Shown: piece after piece, positions 1-13,300 of the stretch
How the letters are laid out: each line of letters begins with the position of its first letter
Numbering within the stretch: the first letter of the stretch is position 1
Origin: Lactarius indigo
Taxonomy: Eukaryota; Basidiomycota; Agaricomycetes; Russulales; Russulaceae
DNA length: 64,000 bases
Direction of reading: 5' to 3'
Assembly (NCBI GenBank): GCA_025766275.1
Contig: JAFKAC010000018.1
Location: 806,001 to 870,000 of the forward strand
Notes under the pieces: model-generated
What the model saw: the letters and a program-made list of their open reading frames with translations, nothing else
Told to the model about the DNA's origin: nothing
Database searches by the model: none
Position numbers and translations under genes: made by a program

Positions 1-813
1 CTTATCACAGTATAGGTTCGTCATCTGTTCTGCCATTAGGGGGCTGTGATGTGTGTACGGTAGTGCATGCACCCTTTCTCATGTATGTACTGTAGAAGCA
101 TGCCAGCGATCATCCTATCCCTCCTAGGGAAGGAGTTCTCGCTCGCATCTGGCGCTTGCTTGTGTGGTAATGCAAGTAGGCTGGTGGGGAAAGAGTGGAG
201 ATGCACTTAGTGCCGTAAGCGTCCAATTTACCAGATCGATCTTAAATTGCCGTTCACAAAACTATTCATTTGTCTAACCGAAACAGGTTACAGTACAGTA
301 ACCAAGAGATCTGAAGAGAAGAACAAACCAACGTTGTGAAATGTGCAGTGTCCTAGCCCCATGCCCTCATTAGCCCCAGAAGACGTTGACACGAGCGAGC
401 CGCTTTCTAATTGGTGAGAACACGTATTGCGGTGAGTTTACTGGAAGCCATTGAATAGGTCAATAGTGGAGTTACGTGATAAAATGTAAGATATTAAACA
501 CTATTACCGAAGTTCCACTGCTCATGCCAGTAAGAGAAGCCTAATCGTACATTGATACCTTGATAAATTCACGTTGATGCGTTCTGCTCATGAGAAAAGT
601 AAAACTTAAAATGGACCATTGGAAGTGATGTGAGCCTTGAGGTGAGTTGCGGCCAACGACCACAGTGGTACACGAGGATACACAAACGGCTGCCGCATGT
701 GACAGCTATAGTTGAATCACGGGTGCACTATTTCTGAGCGCGGCGATCTCCCAAATAAGGAAGGAGCGGTTCTGAAAAATGTTCACGTCAACAGCTATGG
801 AAGTCTGCATTAA
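1..813. other. No gene recognised
   Basis: I see no convincing coding exon, RNA gene or transposon end here. One short perfect inverted repeat, GGTTAC-AGTACA-GTAACC, lies at about 287-304. The stretch is downstream of the first zinc-finger gene, which is on the minus strand. Confidence 0.4.
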
Positions 814-1991
814 TTAGGGGACGAGACCTCTGGTGACTTGATTGTCTTTATTGGGGGCCTTGAATTGGTGGGCCTGAGCCCATGAAACTTGAGCCTTGCA
901 AGTCCCTCTAGGCGGGTCCTCAGAAGACGCGAGTCCCGAGTGTTTTTCTTGGAGATGCTTTCTGTACAAGTAAGGACGCCCTCGAGACCACTTGAAGTTT
1001 GAGCAATGGGGACATGACCCCTTATCTTGGTGCTTGTCCTTCATGTGTCGATTAAGGACCTGTGACTGCGTGAAATGGGTACCACAGAGGGGGCAGGGGT
1101 TTTCCTTCCCGGCTACAGTTGCAATGGATCCGCTCTGTGGAAGGGCTGGCAGAACTGGAGGCGTTTTAATAGAGAACCGAATCGCCTGGGATACTGGCTC
1201 CACGGATGCGGCCTCAAGCTCTTGCCCCAGGTGCGAAATACTGCCCCTGGGGAGAAGGTCAGAGAAATTTCCCTGAAATCGGGGGGACGTGGGAAGACAG
1301 TTGAGGCTCAGAGTCGAGTGTAACTGGGAGCTGGGAGACTTGGTGTTGTCTGATACGTCCAAGACATCAGACGTGAGATCCTGGGAACTGGATAGCGTGA
1401 GAGCCATGTGGGAACTACTCGAGTATCGGTCCATGTCGAGTGATCGAGCTGTGTTTGGGGGGGCGTACATCCTCCTGTCAGGCGGGAACCAGTTTTCGCC
1501 CACGTCGGAGACTGGATTGGCAATGGGCTCATCAGCAAGGACATTTGGGCTGTCCAGTACCCTGTTGTTAAGGATGAAACTGCGAGCTGCTCCCAGTAAA
1601 ATGGGAGCTCCGGCGAGTGGGGATTTCTCAAGAGCAACCGCAGGAGAATGCGGGGTTATGAGCTCGTTCCTCGCAGGGAAGGACCCATCATCGTTATTCG
1701 GAAAGTGGGATGAGGTGGAAATATCCTGTATACAGTGACGTTTAGTACCTAACTACGGGAAGTACGATAAGTCCTGACCTTCCTGAGTTCAGATGGTTGT
1801 GGTATGGAGGGCGGGCGACTATTGAGAACCAATGGGGTGGCAGTGGGGTAACCGTTGTAAGTGGCAACGGTTGGAACTGTGGGCTCTGAGGCGTCATATA
1901 TGCAACTTGAACATTCCTCGCTTTGACAGTCGTGAGAGATGGGGGGTGACATGCCACTGCAACTACGCTGTACGGGTCTAAGCTTTCTCAT
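814..1991 (-). CDS. Paired C2H2 zinc-finger protein, paralogue 1 (two-exon model)
   Basis: Probable nuclear DNA- or RNA-binding protein; targets unknown. The model runs ATG 1991 to 1779, a 53-nt intron 1778-1726 (GTCAGG donor, TACTAAAC branch, ACAG acceptor), then 1725-814, keeping frame and giving 374 residues. The long Ser/Pro-rich N-terminal part has no recognised domain. Near the C-terminus is finger 1, C-x2-C-x12-H-x4-H (CPLC...), then a short linker and an atypical finger 2, C-x2-C-x15-H-x4-H (CPHC...FKW...). Both fingers closely match the two downstream paralogues on the same strand. The donor site is not the usual GTRNGT, and further upstream exons are possible: an ATG-started open frame lies at 2263-2003 in another phase. 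The finger-bearing exon is sure; the 5' end is not. Confidence 0.6.
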
Positions 1992-4900
1992 GGTACATCC
2001 ACTTAATGCCAATGGGATGCTGCGAAGGTGGGAGGCTTGAAAAGAGCTTTGCAATTTATATCTCTTGATTCTCTTCGAGTTGCTGAGGAGTTTGAGGGGC
2101 TCCTGGGGAGGCAGCTATCCTCAGGCTTTCTCCCAACGGGCGACGAATATAGATACGAATCTGGTCGGCGCCAGGTACCTACATTCATAAAAGTTGAATA
2201 ACAATAGGCTTTCAAACACGAGGAAACCATGTGTGCGCAGCTGGATGGCAATTGAACAGCCATCTGCTCCGTGATATCCCACCAGATTGAGCAGTTTGAT
2301 TCACAGAATGTGTGTCTTTACTTGCTTAGCCCACAGGTAGTAGCCCACAGATCGACAAGGCAAGCTGTGATTGAGGAAGGTGCCATGGGTAACGGTGACC
2401 TCTGAGTAAACTTGGGCACTGAGATGGATCTTGTGATAGGAATCCGCCAGTCAGATCGAGGTTCTGTCAATATTATTATTGAGGAATAACCTTGGGAATA
2501 ATAGACTGTACTATTCCAGTAGGTTTCTCAGACGATCAGATCTATCAGATCCCGTTGACTGACTTAGTCCCGCCGGGAGAACGTCGGTGAGCCGAGGAAA
2601 CAACCTCCAAAGAGGTGACTGTGCGGTCAGTCCCCAACAGTGACAGAGTCTTTTGACATTCAACTTGATCACCTTCAATGGACTTCACACAGGTTGGATT
2701 GGCGGATCTGATCCCCACGTTTGCAAAGTACGGTGTCTGAGTCAAGGATTGGCACAACCAGGCTCTCTGGCAATCATCCACCTTACACGCGCCGCCTGGT
2801 GCACGTGTTCAAGGAACAAAAAGCTTATTGACCAAAATGGTTCTGCCTTCCGCCTGAAACCCCATGCCGTAGGGAAGACAAGAGGGTGGATAGGAATGTT
2901 GTCACAAACAATTGGATGGTGCCCACCTATTTTCCCAAGGTTTACAATCCCCAGCTGTAGAGGCTGGCGTGCTTGGTATCGAGAGAATTCTGGAAACTTC
3001 CATAAGGACATGGAAAGATGCGTAATAAAATTATTTTCCAATAGACCCAAGAACCGAGACAACCCTATCCTTGTACCAGTACAGTACAACGCTGATCAGG
3101 AAGAATCCGCAGCCATCTTACGCGATAGCCAACTGATTCATAGAAAGTTCGGGAGTTCATACAATGACCCTGCCGTGATTGAACCACCCTAACTTTTTTG
3201 ACTTGATACAGTGAGTGTATGCGTGCTGGCACCGAGTTGACATTGGAGGATAAGCGGGGACGAGAATTAGCACCTGCACCAGTGGGACTTACTGTTCTCA
3301 TGGACTTACGAGATCAGAGCAAAGTTGATTCAAAAAAGAAGTTGGGTCAGAGGAAGGCCCCAGGGGAAAGTCGAATTCCGGAGCCTCGAGTCTTAGACTT
3401 TTGTCGATTCCTGATCCTGTCAAGACCGGATCGTTGCCTCGTGGTGCCCTATCAACATAACTCACCTTCTTTTTCGCACGGACACCTAGGCTGCTACGTA
3501 AATATACCACCCAGGGTGTGTCTGTGCATCAGTGCCAGTAAGTTTTTGGGTGAAAGCCAAGAGTACCAAAACGGCCCACTGGAGTGGGGTCCACATTTAG
3601 ATTTAGTGTGGTGTTTACGATAATGACCATGGACGAATATTGGGCAAAGGGCGGAGATGATATGCGGAAATGGAAGGTCATGACAGGGCGGCAGCGATTC
3701 TGTACAGGTTTGAAGAGAAGAGGTTCACCCACCTAGGATACACTGAGAGGGTTGAAGGTAAGGGGATGGTCGGTAACTCAGTGTCAACACGTCAACGACC
3801 ACAAAGCTCAAGCTACTGGTGGCTGGTCCTGGTGGCGCCGTAAAGGCTTGGATCGAGGTTGAAAATCGGCGGCTCGGAAGACTCGATCTGGTATCTCGGG
3901 GTCATCCGGTCGTGTCTGAAGCGGCGTCCGCCGTCCACACTCGCTTTGGTACTCAAATCCTTTCCACACTCGACACCAAGCAAGATCGATTGCCCTCAAC
4001 TGTTGCAGCCATACACCCTCTGCAGAAATACACCTTGAATCCGACAGGTGTGAGCAGCTCGGGTCGATGGGCTGCCGAGGACGACTCGGCATGGAAGTGT
4101 ACCAGTACAGTGGTACGTCATACAACACAAGGATACAGTCCGTTTCTCCGACTTTCTCTCACATACGTACTTATTATCTTCGGAAGTAAGGTGCTTAGAT
4201 CGTGGGATTCGTGCCAATTGTTAAAGTTTTTGTTCTGACAGTTGAAAATAAGACTTCGAACACGTTAAAACCACGCACATCGCAGCCCGTAGAATAAAAG
4301 GGGGCAAGGAGTGTGGGAAATTCTGCACAGGTTTGTATAGAGCTCACCGATGCTACCGAACCCCGGGCATGCACAAGATTGACTCATGGAGGGCCCCATC
4401 ATTAAGGACCAGCAGATAGCCTTCACCGAGAGATGTCCGTTTGGGGGACCGCTGTTATACAGTAGGCATCACCCAGGCTGCTGACATTGCTGTGGTCGTA
4501 AAGGGATAATGTGGGTGTTAAGTGGTGGTTCGCCATCACAGGGCCACTCCCCGCCATAGCTAAATCAAATATACTCTGATGCGTAGGCGTTTGACCCACG
4601 ACAAATCGCCTAGCTAAAGCATTCTCACTTGCAAGCTCACTTGTTTGAGTTTGATCACAAGCGCAACAAGAGCATGAATAGAACGAGCGAAGAAGTACAA
4701 AAAAGGATGGATTCACTGGCATCGAGGTATCGCATTACAATACGGTGAGATAGAAAATGTTTGCTGAAAAAGGTTAATCCATAGCCTTTTTACCATGATC
4801 AGAAGATACTGTAGAGATTCAGTACCCTCCAATTCAATTACAGCCAGTGTTTGGTGAGTCCCGTACTGGTCGGACAGTTGAATATCATTTGTACCCTGTT

Positions 4901-5437
4901 TTCTCCGCCATAAGGTTATGTCACAAGTGTCAATACACGACCCTACACCTACTGCGGTTATCTCTCCATGTGCACCTTCTCGTACTTTGAAGGAAGCGCA
5001 AAAGGCACAGTTTGTTCACTTAGCTCTGATATGTAAGTCACTTGAGATCGTGAGAGTAGCGTGAGAGGTTTCACGTGAATCTGAAATCCCAGAGCCATGA
5101 ACTTGGTGTCCAGTAGCCGCTAGTGTTTACTCCTTTGTAAATGTGAAGGTGTGCAGACGACTGTTAACCTCGAGGCGTGTCGTGTCTAACAGTTCCACTA
5201 TATCCTGGGGATACAAGGAAGACAAAAGGATTGACGGTGCATGCAGCCTCCCTCATGGTCGTTATAAACACCTTCGTGTCTACGTCAAGAAGATACACCC
5301 AAGAATATCGGATTGCTAAAACATTTCCAGAAACAACATTTACGTGGATGCGTATAAAGTCCTGAAGAAATATAGTAGTGGGAAAGAGAAATCGTCCTGT
5401 GACAACCAGCCTTGTCATCGCGATGTGTCGTGCTTCC
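1992..5437. other. Spacer without a supportable gene
   Basis: Possible 5' exon of the gene at 814-1991 around 2003-2263 (minus). Elsewhere only short random-looking open frames. Inverted or tandem GTAC-centred motifs occur at about 3074-3086 and 4098-4117 (GTACCA-GTACAG-TGGTAC). No transposon termini or RNA genes recognised. Confidence 0.35.
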
Positions 5438-6864
5438 TCACAACCCCAGTGCGGCAGTGGAAAACCGGCCGGGCCCGGTCCGCGTCCCGCAAATAACGCA
5501 AGCCCCATCCCTCGCGTCGTCATCAAAAATGTTGAGGATCTCCGCCTGGGGTTCTAGGGTCGATGCAGGTTTTGTTTCTGGCCCTGCAAGTGGAGGCAAC
5601 GTCATCTGTCGCCGAGTAGTATCCCCGCAACGATTTCGCGCGCGGTGGATTCGAAGTGTGGAACACGAATGGATCCGAGCTCTGTTGGCGGTGACGCTTT
5701 TTCGACGGTCACGCCTAGCCCTGTCCAGTGTGGCCGCCTTGGTATCTTCATAAGGATGCGCCTCCCTGAGATGCTTTTTGAACAGGTAAAGGCGAGCCCA
5801 TTTGAATGTATGACAGTGAGGACATGTTTTCGGCTCGTGCTTCTCTAGGTGGTGTCGTCTGACTCCCTGTGGTTGTGCGAATGCATCACCACAGATCTCG
5901 CACAAGTACCTGCCTCTATTCCTGATGGACGGTAGTTCCCCCAAGTATTGGCCTTGTGTCTTGAGCGAGCTGGAGATTTCTTGGGGAAAAAATGACGATG
6001 ACAACCCAAATACTCCCTTGTCAGCAGAACCTAGGCTTGGGAGTTCTTGGTCCTGTAGCGTTCTCTGAGGAAGTACAAAGCCGCAGTCGTTCAACTTGTT
6101 CTCGATCGGAGGACGGAGGTTTCCAGACAATCCGCGACGGTGTCTTTGACTTGATAGAACGTCGACTGTTTCCCCGTCATAACGAAAGCCAGTGGTTGAG
6201 CCCACGCCCGGGTGACAGGTATGTACTGCTAGCACGTCGTTTGGATCGAGAAGACCGATACTGGCACATTCACAAAAACGCGGTGAGTGTTCGGCCTAGA
6301 TAGGCATGTCAGACAGGGACACGAACACGACCAGAGGGTAACCATACCATTTCGATCCACTGGCCGAGATATATTGTACCGGTCAATGAGCCGAGGAGAC
6401 CGGTCTCACCGCCAGTGGAACGGGTGTTCAATTCCCCGTCATCGAGAGGGCTTGTAGTGTATTCATAATTGCTTTCGCTGAGACCCGGCTGGACTGGTAG
6501 ACAGAATCCACGGGGATAGATCTTGTTACCCACGATCATTAGTAGATATCCTCGGATATTCGATGGACCTGAGTTACCTCTGAGTAGTTTTGATGAGAGT
6601 TTTGAAGGACGCCAGCCCGGATGTAAGAAAACGGCAGTACGTCCGGCACTTGTGGTTGTGACTTTGCGTAACCCTCACGAGGGCACGTGTTACTCTTTGC
6701 TGGGGAAACAAGAAGCCCGGGTTCATCTGAAGATAGATCGACTTGGTCGCCGCCCATTGTGCCAGTATCTGTGAGTGTTAAACCACTAAGTCTATGGTCT
6801 GAAGAATCGTTGCCAGCAGAAGTCTCCAAGGTGGGCGATACCCACCCAGGCTCAGAGGCTTCAT
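5438..6864 (-). CDS. Paired C2H2 zinc-finger protein, paralogue 2 (four exons, 413 aa)
   Basis: Probable nuclear nucleic-acid-binding protein of unknown target. Exons 6864-6846, 6768-6578, 6521-6348 and 6295-5438 join in phase to 414 codons. Introns: GTGGGT...CACAG; GTAACT...CTACTAAT...CAAG (56 nt); GTATGG...CTGAC...CTAG (52 nt). The start ATG lies just below a CTATAAAA sequence. Around residues 240-300 are finger 1 (CEIC, x12, H-x4-H) and atypical finger 2 (CPHC, x13, H-x4-H, with FKWA...YLFKKHL). The last 100 residues are basic then acidic and carry a further CxxC (CVICG) near the C-terminus that has no histidine partner in view. The four-exon structure, open throughout, is the strongest evidence that this family is real host coding sequence. 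I do not recognise an orthologue with a known function. Confidence 0.75.
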
Positions 6865-9800
6865 GATTTTATAGGGTTACCTCCGAGTTGTGCCAGCAGC
6901 CAGTTGGCACTGTTGGAGCGCTAAACATCAGTAGAGACGACGGCCCAATTCCCAAGAGGGGAGAACACATACAGGACAGTGACAACAGCAGTACAGTATC
7001 AGGTAGGACATTTAGCGCCAATTATCATTATTAACTACATTGTGAAACGCCGGAGTATTCGCCGGAGTGCGAGGTACGCGAATCTGAGGTGCCGTAAGGC
7101 CAATCAGGACTCTTCGTACATGCAGCTTGGAAGCGAGGCCATATTTCATACTGTCCCCGGGCTCGAGCGCTTGAGCCAACGCCGATGGCGAGACCTTGTG
7201 AGACCTGTCAAGTATTATGTATTATTCTACCCTGCGCTCTTGGACAGCCTTCGAGCCAAGCTTCGAGCACAAGTGCCCAGTAGACATGCCCCCCTGGTCC
7301 CCATGGGCACGAGAACCAACTCCTGGAGGTACTACATTAGTTTCCCCGTGCGGCTACGTGTTTGTTCTGGAACTCGCCTAAGAAGGTTAAAACCGTTAAA
7401 ATACGCCGCCGCACCGTTCTCAGTATCCTCCTGTCCCGTTTGTTCCTACGTGTACAGCATCATTTGTGCCATACATATCACCAGCTTACTGAGCATAGTA
7501 CTCTCATAACTACCTTATTGAGGTATTAGACTTCTCCTTATCTCCAGACAGCCGAGTAGTGGTGATTTTTACAAGTGTCAACTGACGTGTGCCAGTGTCA
7601 CCCCAGCACTTGCCCCGACATCAATGACCTTAGATACAGTAAATGCTGGATACCGTTGCGAACTTGAAGCACAGAATGATGAAGGACTAGATGCTGTTCT
7701 GCACACAAAAAAAACAAACAAGCTACTGTCAGCCAAGAGTAGGAGAACAACCTGAGAGGACATCCGAACGGGAAATGTTATTCTTATATAATTGCCTTGT
7801 TTCGCACTTACTCTCTTTTTTCCTCTTGTTTTCCTTGTATCAAGTGCTGGAAAACTCAGTGGAAATCAAGGTAGGAATTTTAAAATGCCCCGTTACACTA
7901 AATTTGTGTGGTGTATTCGACAGTTTATTATAGACGTACAGCCCAGGATCGAATGTATAATTATGTATTGGGAGATACATGTGAAAGTTCAACGGCGTCG
8001 CTTGTTTTTGGATTTGCAGTGAGTGGCAAACAGTATTCATTTGGTGGGGGAATCAACAAAAAATAACGAAAGCGCTTGAAAAGTCGAATGGATCAACGCC
8101 GCATGTGGAAATGCTGAGCTGGCGTGAATGAGGGGCTCATAGGCCACCACAGACTCGCCCTGCCTCATCTACGATTCGTCCCACTGTCCCACATCGCACC
8201 AACCAGTGCCCGGCAGCGAGGGGGCGCACCAGCAATTGCGCTGTGACGTTCCGCACCACCGCGAGATGCATGAGCTCGCCATGGAAGGCTGGGCCCACTC
8301 CCCGTACACGATACATAGGACCCAGAAACTTCCCACGTGCTTAGCGTCCACGTCCGGCAGCATGTCCAGTGCAAGCAGCGGGTCGGAAGGAAATGTGCGA
8401 GCGCTAGCGCCAAAATGTATGTTGCTGAGTGCATACGCGTCGGTCTCAGGCTCCCGCCCGTCGTACGTCCCAGGCGTGCGGATTCGTGGCTGATTCGTAT
8501 GTGGGTTGTACGCAGGTGGGTGCCAGTGCTCTGTGCTCTGGGCGTCGGACAGCGCACATGAGAGCGAAGCGGAGAGGCGGATATGGTAGTGTGGGCCACC
8601 ATGGGTAGCTCTGGCGCTGTCTACGACTCGGGAGCCAAACATACCATACTCTCGAGTTTGGTACCACGAAAAGCGGTGAATCACTCCAAATTGGTCTGGA
8701 GCGCCGTAGGACAGAGAGGTGAAGACTACGTGAGTAAAACTGGTGTCCTCATAGACGGGGGACTTCACTGCTGGGGAAGGATTGGGAAGAATGTAGCTGT
8801 ACTGGATACATAGGTGACTGAACCGAATTAATTGCCATGACGATGGACGACTTTCCGGGGATGCGAAGGGTGAGACGAAAACCGGTTTTGAGATACGGGG
8901 GGGATAAAACCCACGAGGCAGGGGGGAGTATGAATAGTTTTCTGGGTCTTTGGCTCATGGGTTCTAGGAGACGACAACGTCTTAGGTTGTGGCGGTGAAA
9001 AATAATGGGGTTCGGGGGAAGGGGCAACATCACGCCAGGGATAATCCAGGGAAAAGGAGCAAATGAAGGTTAAGGTACAGGTGGACGTGGTAGTAGTGCG
9101 GCGAACCCTAGCACTATCGTAATAAGTGCCTGAAGTGAGGCTAGGATAAACCACAGTGCTAGTCATGAACGCATGAACTCCTAGACTAATTGTTGGAGTG
9201 CATGGCATATAGTGTACCTGCGCGCGTCGCCAGAGAACAGGGGATAAGTACAGCGACAACGTTCGACGAAGAACACACTCGACGCAACCAGGACTGGATT
9301 ATCAAGGATGGGACGACCTTGGGAAGGACTGCTGCCAAAATGGTAGGGTCGATCGACTCGGACCGGACCGACCACAGCCCTTCCCCAAAATACCAATGCA
9401 AATGGATGCGCAGCGCCCCCACTAGACCGGAGAGCCGCTGAACGTGTAGCCGATGGGGGGGCGCATCAGGGAGGGCGCCACCCTAGCGCTAAGATCACTA
9501 GACAGTATGGGAACAGGCAGTGTCTGAAGGGTGGTATGCATGGGCATCATGAGTGCGAGGAAGATTAGCAAGGATGCCGCTCCGCTAAGTTGCCAGTGGC
9601 CGCGCGACCAGCTCACCAGCCAAAGACAAGGCAGTCTCATCCTTGAAATGCCCCAGATTTAAATTTGCATGGAGTCTGGCGAAGGTGATATGCCTTACCA
9701 TATGGATCAATAGAAACTTGAACTACAGTAGCCACAAAGAAGCACAGAGGAAGGTCAATTAAAACTATGGCAAACCCGGGCCGAAAGTGGTCATAGGGCG

Positions 9801-9997
9801 AGACCCGGCCCGGGCACGTGTAAACACTAGCAGTACAGTAGCTGCCACTAACTTGAAACTACTAGTACCTTACCCGCAATTGAATCACCGCGAGCCTCAC
9901 CGTCACCATAATGATTAGAAGTAAAAACTCAGCCAAACTTGAATCCTACATTCACCTAGCGCGACAGGCGACAGAAAGTTGGCGAAGCGCTACTCCT
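6865..9997. other. Intergenic; weak minus-strand coding traces
   Basis: Two minus-strand open stretches could be exons but have no recognised domain: about 8768-8169, and 9640-9422, which starts with a real ATG and has a hydrophobic segment near residues 18-35 that could be a signal anchor. A 30-base patch near 8255-8285 resembles one near 13805-13835, hinting at remote duplicated gene remnants. I would not annotate a gene without transcript data. Confidence 0.3.
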
Positions 9998-10303
9998 TCA
10001 ATTGACCCGGCGTCTGCGCGCAATCGGAGTCGGCGATACGACACCAGGGTGCTCCTCACGGAGGTGTCTTCGGTAAATGTAACGGCGACCTTGAGGCCAC
10101 GTGAACTCCGCGCAGAAGCCACACCGTTTCTTGGGCTTGTGCTTGTCTTTACTGTGCCTTGTAAGACCCTGACGCTGAACAAACCTGACGTAACATGAAC
10201 CGCACTGATACCGTTTATCTTTTACCCCCATCCTCTGATCCCGTGGGGTAAATGATCGCAAAAGGGGTGTTGGAGAAGAAGTTACTATGTCTGGATCAGC
10301 TTC
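9998..10303 (-). CDS. Paired C2H2 zinc-finger, paralogue 3 (3' exon, possibly a broken gene)
   Basis: The frame is open from 10303 to a stop at 9998. It encodes finger 1 (CGSC, x12, H-x4-H) and atypical finger 2 (CGFC, x15, H-x4-H with FTW...YIYRRHL), ending soon after the second finger. Both fingers align residue for residue with those at 814-1503 and 5438-6235. No in-frame ATG precedes the fingers except a Met close before finger 1, so an upstream exon is needed. Open frames at 10638-10285 and 11025-10645 (minus) are candidates, but I could not find splice sites that keep phase. Either the 5' part is mis-seen or the gene is decayed. The last exon is shorter at its C-terminus than in its relatives. 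Confidence 0.5.
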   Translation of the reverse strand, partial: EADPDIVTSSPTPLLRSFTPRDQRMGVKDKRYQCGSCYVRFVQRQGLTRHSKDKHKPKKRCGFCAEFTWPQGRRYIYRRHLREEHPGVVSPTPIARRRRVN

Positions 10304-13300
10304 TCATCCGACATCATATCGCGGATGAAAGAACAAGTACGGCTGTGTAGCGCACCTTTCGGCAGGTGATCACCCTCGTTATAGGTCCCTGAGGCTTGAT
10401 TTATTTCTTGAGACATTACACGAAGCCTCATGGCACCGCCTGTCGAGTGGGTGAAGGATGTCGGTGAACAGGAACGGTCCTCTGGCTGTAACAGCGCGGC
10501 ACCAAACGGTATCATTGGTATTTGTGACTCTGTCGTACAGCGCTCGTGGTCACTCGAGTTGGCTACGATGTCCGTGATGACCCAGAGTTCTGTCGTCATC
10601 TGGTCGTCTGTGAGGGGAAGATCCACCGATAATACCATGTTTGATCAGTCATGGTATGTAACTCGCGCCGTGTTGACGATCCACTCACAAGACCGGGGTG
10701 AGTCAGTATCAAAACGTGGAAAATGGGCCCGCAGGGTCCTGTCGGCCATAGGGTCTGACTGTACCGCAAACTGTTCGTCCGGTACATCGACCGGCGTTTG
10801 CGGTCCAGGAAAAACGTCTCGGAAGGAACATAGAGACACGATTGGCCATTGGTGTACGTTATCCACCGAGGTCTGATAACCAGACGACGTTATGAAAATC
10901 GACAGTATCCTGAGTACGCATGTTGTACGGACCTCATCTGATGGGGAATGTGTTGGGTAATGATCCAGGGAATTCCCGAGTAGGGGACGCGAATTCACTG
11001 TCGTGTCCATCTGTGCGGGTGTCAATTGTTTAAAGATCTACGTTGGCCCACGAGAATACCAACTGTTGGAGGATGGAACTCATTTTCATCCCGATGAGCC
11101 ATCGACGGAACTGGTGAGCTATTCCAACCATTACCGGGGACGATGCCAGTTCCTGGAACGAGGAGACCCCGCAATTGTGTGGAAAACCCTAGCCCTCTGG
11201 TGAGAACAGGGTCCCATGAAGACCCGGGAGAACATTGGAGAGTTGCTTGTGAAAGTGGTGAGCGGCGATGTTGGTCCATAATTTGCTAGGGTGAGTGCTG
11301 TGGCACACCAGATAGACGAAAAGAGCTACGGCCTCGGGGTTGGTTCTATTCTCTTTGGTTTTTATTTTATTCAGTGATGAATACGGAGGGGTGCTCAGCC
11401 TGTGCAGACACCTAGATGACAAACTTGGAGCGCCCGCACCGGGACCTGGTAGCTGGCACAGGTGGCTCTCACTTCCCACGTACTAGATTTCGAGCGCTGG
11501 AGGCCCCAAGGCGCTGGAATGGGGTCCTGCCTTGGCACGACCACGAGAAACCCTACCGTCTTATCAGGTTATGGGAGGAATTATACCAGTACTTGATGTA
11601 GTTGGCCTTCTGCAGGCGATGCTAGATGTCGGTTTCTCCGGCAGAAGCTAAGTTCGGGCCCATTTTAAGAAATTGGTGATTGGCCGTCGCGAGCATCATC
11701 ATGTCCGGTGACTAGATATGCTAGTTGGTGCCCGTTGAAGCGCGCGGTACTTTCGGGCATATTTCCAACATTTTACACGCCGGTCGCCTATTTGAAAATA
11801 AAATAACACTCCAGGTGCTAATCCCAGCTGGCAGATCCTAGGATCCGGTGGCAGCTAGTGGAGGAACAGGCGCCATGACAGCACGTCGACTGCGGGATAA
11901 CTTGCAGTCGCAACCGCATATTTGTTCTGAAACGTCCATGTTAGTATTTCACCCTCCGAGTACGGGTTACCAGCAGACTGGCGGGTTTGCCCTTTACCTG
12001 AACAATAATGCCTAAAGGCGCAAATATGATCGGGTTAATCTGTCCCCCCTTCCTATCTTTCGTACTTCATTCACTTTGTTTGATATGTGGGCCACTACAT
12101 GGGTGTTGCGCCTGTCGTGGCATGGTTCTTGAAATGTGATAGTAGTAGTGTGACCACATTGGGACAGACTCAATGAATGGGTCACAGCCTCTCCCAAGAT
12201 GATACCGCCATTGTTCCAATAGTGGTGTTTCTTCACTTTGGTGCGTTGTCAGTCGGATGAGGTGACACTAAAGTCTGACTTGTTGAGGCCTTGCCAAACC
12301 CTACAGTAGAGGAGAGACTACTGCACGGCGCATTCATAGAGTGAGATTGATGAGGGCGAACCACGCACGTGGGTACATATCCAATGATAGGTAATTCTGG
12401 GCGCAGAGAAGCCCCAGACAGAGGCAGACAATAAAGGAAAGGTATTTCTCATACGATAAAGTCCAGAACGATGGCATTTGGGTGACGATTAAAAAAAAGG
12501 GGGAGAGAACAAGGACGACATTGCATTTGGTCATGAACCAGCGCCAGAAAGTCAGACACCAGTTTGGGGGAAGGAAGGAAAAACCGGACCGAAAGTGGCG
12601 CTGGGGGTTTTGAAAAAAAGAAAGTGGCGTTGGAAAGTTGGAACAAAGGCACCCAATCAAATCCAACCGTGACTAAGACCCGGCGAGTTGTAACTAGCGA
12701 CTGCTTGAATGGTGGGCACTTTGCGGTCCCCTGTTATAACTTGAAGCCCGAGGGAAGCGTCGATAATTAATATCGATTAATGGCCATACTGAATTCAAAA
12801 ACCAATAGGCTCTTTTTGACCTGGGGAGAGACTATTTCGAATATCAATTCATGCTACCAATCTTGAAGCTCCGGCAACTCATGCTGGGGTCTTTCACCAC
12901 AGAAACATGTTTTGGTCTTTGCTCTGTGTCGTGGATATATGCTCAATATCAGCGGCCAACCGCTTTGGATCACGCCCAATAACGGTGAGGGACCTGTTGA
13001 GGGGAGATTCACATCGTCATACGCATGATATGACAGTAATGATGGCTGATGAGATGAAGGATGAGATGAAACCAATCGCTCTTGTGAGTGAGCGAGGGCG
13101 GGGGCAGGAAGAACACATATTTGTTAAAAGAAAAAATAGAGGTATTGTGCTCGACAAAAGCAAAAAGTAAGAGTAATAATAAGAAACGGATACCACTGGC
13201 ACCGAGCTAGAACGCCGGTTTGAAAACGAAAGATTTGAATTAGTTCAGAGTTCAGATCGTCCCTGTCAGGAGCATGAAAGACACCGGGCGCAAGGTGGGC

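Noticed and set aside
6979..7509. 176-codon plus-strand open frame as a gene
   Set aside because: No ATG context, domain or paralogue support, and composition looks random; left unannotated.
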